From: Candidatus Zipacnadia bacterium
GTDB taxonomy: Bacteria > Armatimonadota > Zipacnadia > Zipacnadales > UBA5352
NCBI GenBank assembly: GCA_029821265.1
Contig: JALGTR010000005.1
Location: 1-38,577 of the forward strand
DNA: 38,577 nt
Direction: 5' to 3'
Of the stretch, positions 36,868 to 38,577 are shown piece by piece. The position numbers and the translations under genes are program-made. The notes under the pieces were generated by a model. That model ran no database searches, was not told where the DNA came from, and saw nothing but the letters and a program-made list of their open reading frames with translations. Each line of letters starts with the position of its first letter. Positions within the stretch are counted from its first letter, which is position 1.

Positions 36868-38577
36868 ATGCTCGCATTACTGACTGTCCTTGTTCCGCTC
36901 GGCGGCTGTCTGCTGGTGCCTGTGCTGGCGCGGGTCAACGAGCGGGCGATGAAGTGGTATTCGGTCATCGTTGGATTCGCGACTGCGGCCCTCACGGTGG
37001 CGCTGGTCTTCCGCGCCGGTGAGCCGGTGGCCGCCGTCTACTGGATCCCCGCGATTGAGCTGACGGTCTCGCTGCACCTGTCCGGCATCGGCGTCTACGT
37101 CGCGGCCGTGGCGGGCTGCATCGGCTCGCTCGCGGTCCTCTACTCAGTCAGGTACATGGAGGACCTCGAGAAGGAATACGGCCCGGCGCGATACTACTTC
37201 CTGACCCTGCTGTTTATCGGCTCGATGATCGCGCTGGCGCTGGCCGATAACTTCCTCGTGCTGTATATCTTCTGGGAGGTCATCGGCTTCTGCTCGTTCG
37301 CGCTGATCGCCTACGAGTACAAGCGGCCCGAGGCGCGGCGGGCAGGCGCCAAGGCCTTCATCGTCACGCGGTTCGGTGATATCGGCCTGCTGGTCGGCGT
37401 CGCGGTGCTGTGGGCGGCGATGAACAAGCTCGGGAACGTGACGAATCCGTTCAGCATCTCGGAGACGATTCAGGCGGCTGTCGGTGGACAACTGCCCCAC
37501 TCCGTGCTGGCGATCGCGGGTGCCGGCTTCATGGCCGGTGCGATCGGCAAGTCGGCGCAGTTCCCGCTGCACGTGTGGCTGCCGGACGCGATGGAGGCGC
37601 CCACCACCATCAGCGCACTGATTCACGCGGCCACGCTGGTCAACGCCGGCGTCTATCTGACCGCGCGCACGCTGCCGATGTTCGAGCACGTGGCGTGGTG
37701 GCTGCCGACGCTGGCGTGGATCGGCGCTATCAGCGCTTTGCTGACCGCGATCCTGGCGCTGATGGAGAAGGACCTCAAGCGGGTGCTCGCGTTCTCGACG
37801 ATCTCGCAGCTCGGCTACATGATGGCAGGGGTCGGCGCCGCGACTGTTTTCGCGAGCCAGTTCCACCTGCTCAACCACGCGATCTTCAAGGCGCTGCTGT
37901 TTCTGTGCGCCGGCTCGGTGATCCACGCGGTGCGCACGCGCAGCATGTACGAGATGGGCGGGCTGAGCCGTTCGATGCCCGTGACGCACTGGACCTTCCT
38001 GATCGGCACATTTGCGCTTGCGGGCGTGCCGTTTTTCAACGGCTTCTGGTCGAAGGATGCCATCTTCGAGGCGCTGGCGGAGCAGGCTCATGTGATGCCG
38101 ACGATGTACGGGCCGCTGATCATCCTGATCGTGACGGCCTTCTTGACTGCGATCTACTCGATGCGCATGTACTGGCTGACCTTCCAGGGTGAGCCGCGCG
38201 GCGAGGCAGAGCCCCACGAGGCGCCATGGGAGATGGCGGTGCCTCTTACGCTGCTGGCCGTCGGCACGCTTGTGTCGTGGACCTACGTCAGCGGATACAC
38301 CGACACCCTCGGCCTTGGCCTGCCGCACCATCATGTGCACGAGATCGAGAGTGTGGGGGCTCTGATGACGCACACCTTCACCAGTCCGATGATCGCGATT
38401 GGGGTGGTGGTGGTGCTGCTGCTCGGAGGCCTTGGGGCCTGGTGGAAACAGACCGGCCCGCCCGTCCCGGAGGGGCCGCAGATGTGGGCGGACCTGCTGA
38501 CCGACACCAAGGGGCTCTTCGACTGGTTCTGGGGCTTCTGGGCGGTTATGATGCGCGGAGTAGCATCTCTTATCAGT
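36868..38577 (+). CDS. NuoL/MrpA-type proton-translocating antiporter subunit (3'-truncated by window edge)
   Basis: My translation from ATG 36868 is open to the window end: MLALLTVLVPLGGCLLVPVLARVNER...FIGSMIALALADNFLVLYIFWEVIGFCSFALIAYEYKRPEARRAGAKAFIVTRFGDIG...KSAQFPLHVWLPDAMEAPTTISALIHAATLVNAGVYL. Missing from the supplied track, presumably because it has no stop. Confidence 0.9.
   Translation, partial: MLALLTVLVPLGGCLLVPVLARVNERAMKWYSVIVGFATAALTVALVFRAGEPVAAVYWIPAIELTVSLHLSGIGVYVAAVAGCIGSLAVLYSVRYMEDLEKEYGPARYYFLTLLFIGSMIALALADNFLVLYIFWEVIGFCSFALIAYEYKRPEARRAGAKAFIVTRFGDIGLLVGVAVLWAAMNKLGNVTNPFSISETIQAAVGGQLPHSVLAIAGAGFMAGAIGKSAQFPLHVWLPDAMEAPTTISALIHAATLVNAGVYLTARTLPMFEHVAWWLPTLAWIGAISALLTAILALMEKDLKRVLAFSTISQLGYMMAGVGAATVFASQFHLLNHAIFKALLFLCAGSVIHAVRTRSMYEMGGLSRSMPVTHWTFLIGTFALAGVPFFNGFWSKDAIFEALAEQAHVMPTMYGPLIILIVTAFLTAIYSMRMYWLTFQGEPRGEAEPHEAPWEMAVPLTLLAVGTLVSWTYVSGYTDTLGLGLPHHHVHEIESVGALMTHTFTSPMIAIGVVVVLLLGGLGAWWKQTGPPVPEGPQMWADLLTDTKGLFDWFWGFWAVMMRGVASLIS

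Noticed and set aside
37144-38373. 409-aa minus-strand ORF opposite the NuoL-like gene
   Set aside because: The + frame encodes a clear NuoL-type antiporter through the whole interval; the antisense product is low-complexity R/H/Q/D-rich.
1-38577. CRISPR arrays, tRNA/rRNA genes, transposases, integrases, phage or defence genes
   Set aside because: Looked for direct-repeat/spacer periodicity, mobile-element proteins and RNA gene signatures and saw none; gene content is housekeeping.

Overview
This is a GC-rich bacterial chromosomal window that looks like core genome. I saw no tRNA, rRNA, CRISPR array, transposon or phage signature. On the + strand it encodes: a partial FtsX-type permease; an alpha/alpha-toroid protein; a Gfo/Idh/MocA oxidoreductase; a PHP-domain phosphoesterase; an operon-like run of dihydrolipoyl dehydrogenase, bifunctional NAD(P)HX epimerase/dehydratase, glycerophosphodiester phosphodiesterase, ThiD and a GNAT protein; a TPR protein plus a 51-aa Cys-rich protein; and an EamA transporter. 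A complete minus-strand trpE-G-D-C-B-A operon (no trpF) follows, with endonuclease III, a 1338-aa SpoIVB/S55-like peptidase fused to propeller-like repeats, and a secreted unknown on the same strand. The remainder encodes a DegT aminotransferase, an FG-GAP repeat protein, a PgeF/YfiH laccase-domain protein, glucan phosphorylase (-), a URO-D family protein (-), RsmD, CoaD, a DivIVA-like coiled coil, acetate kinase, and the start of an Mrp/Mbh/Nuo-type membrane-arm operon running off the 3' end. The strongest non-annotated signal is the region upstream of trpE on the minus strand. It has a TTGACA-N17-TACTGT promoter, a 23-aa leader ORF with three closely spaced Trp codons (W-A-W-R-W), and mutually exclusive GC-rich pairings ending in a stem plus U6, i.e. 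a candidate ribosome-mediated trp attenuator. The second is a 15/16 match to the ParB-binding parS palindrome (TGTTTCACATGAAACA) just upstream of pgeF. Others are an uncharacterised TPR/Cys-rich operon with a near-consensus promoter, a NuoJ-like protein split across two overlapping genes, and a structured leader upstream of the membrane-arm operon. All calls are from reading the sequence; no searches were run.
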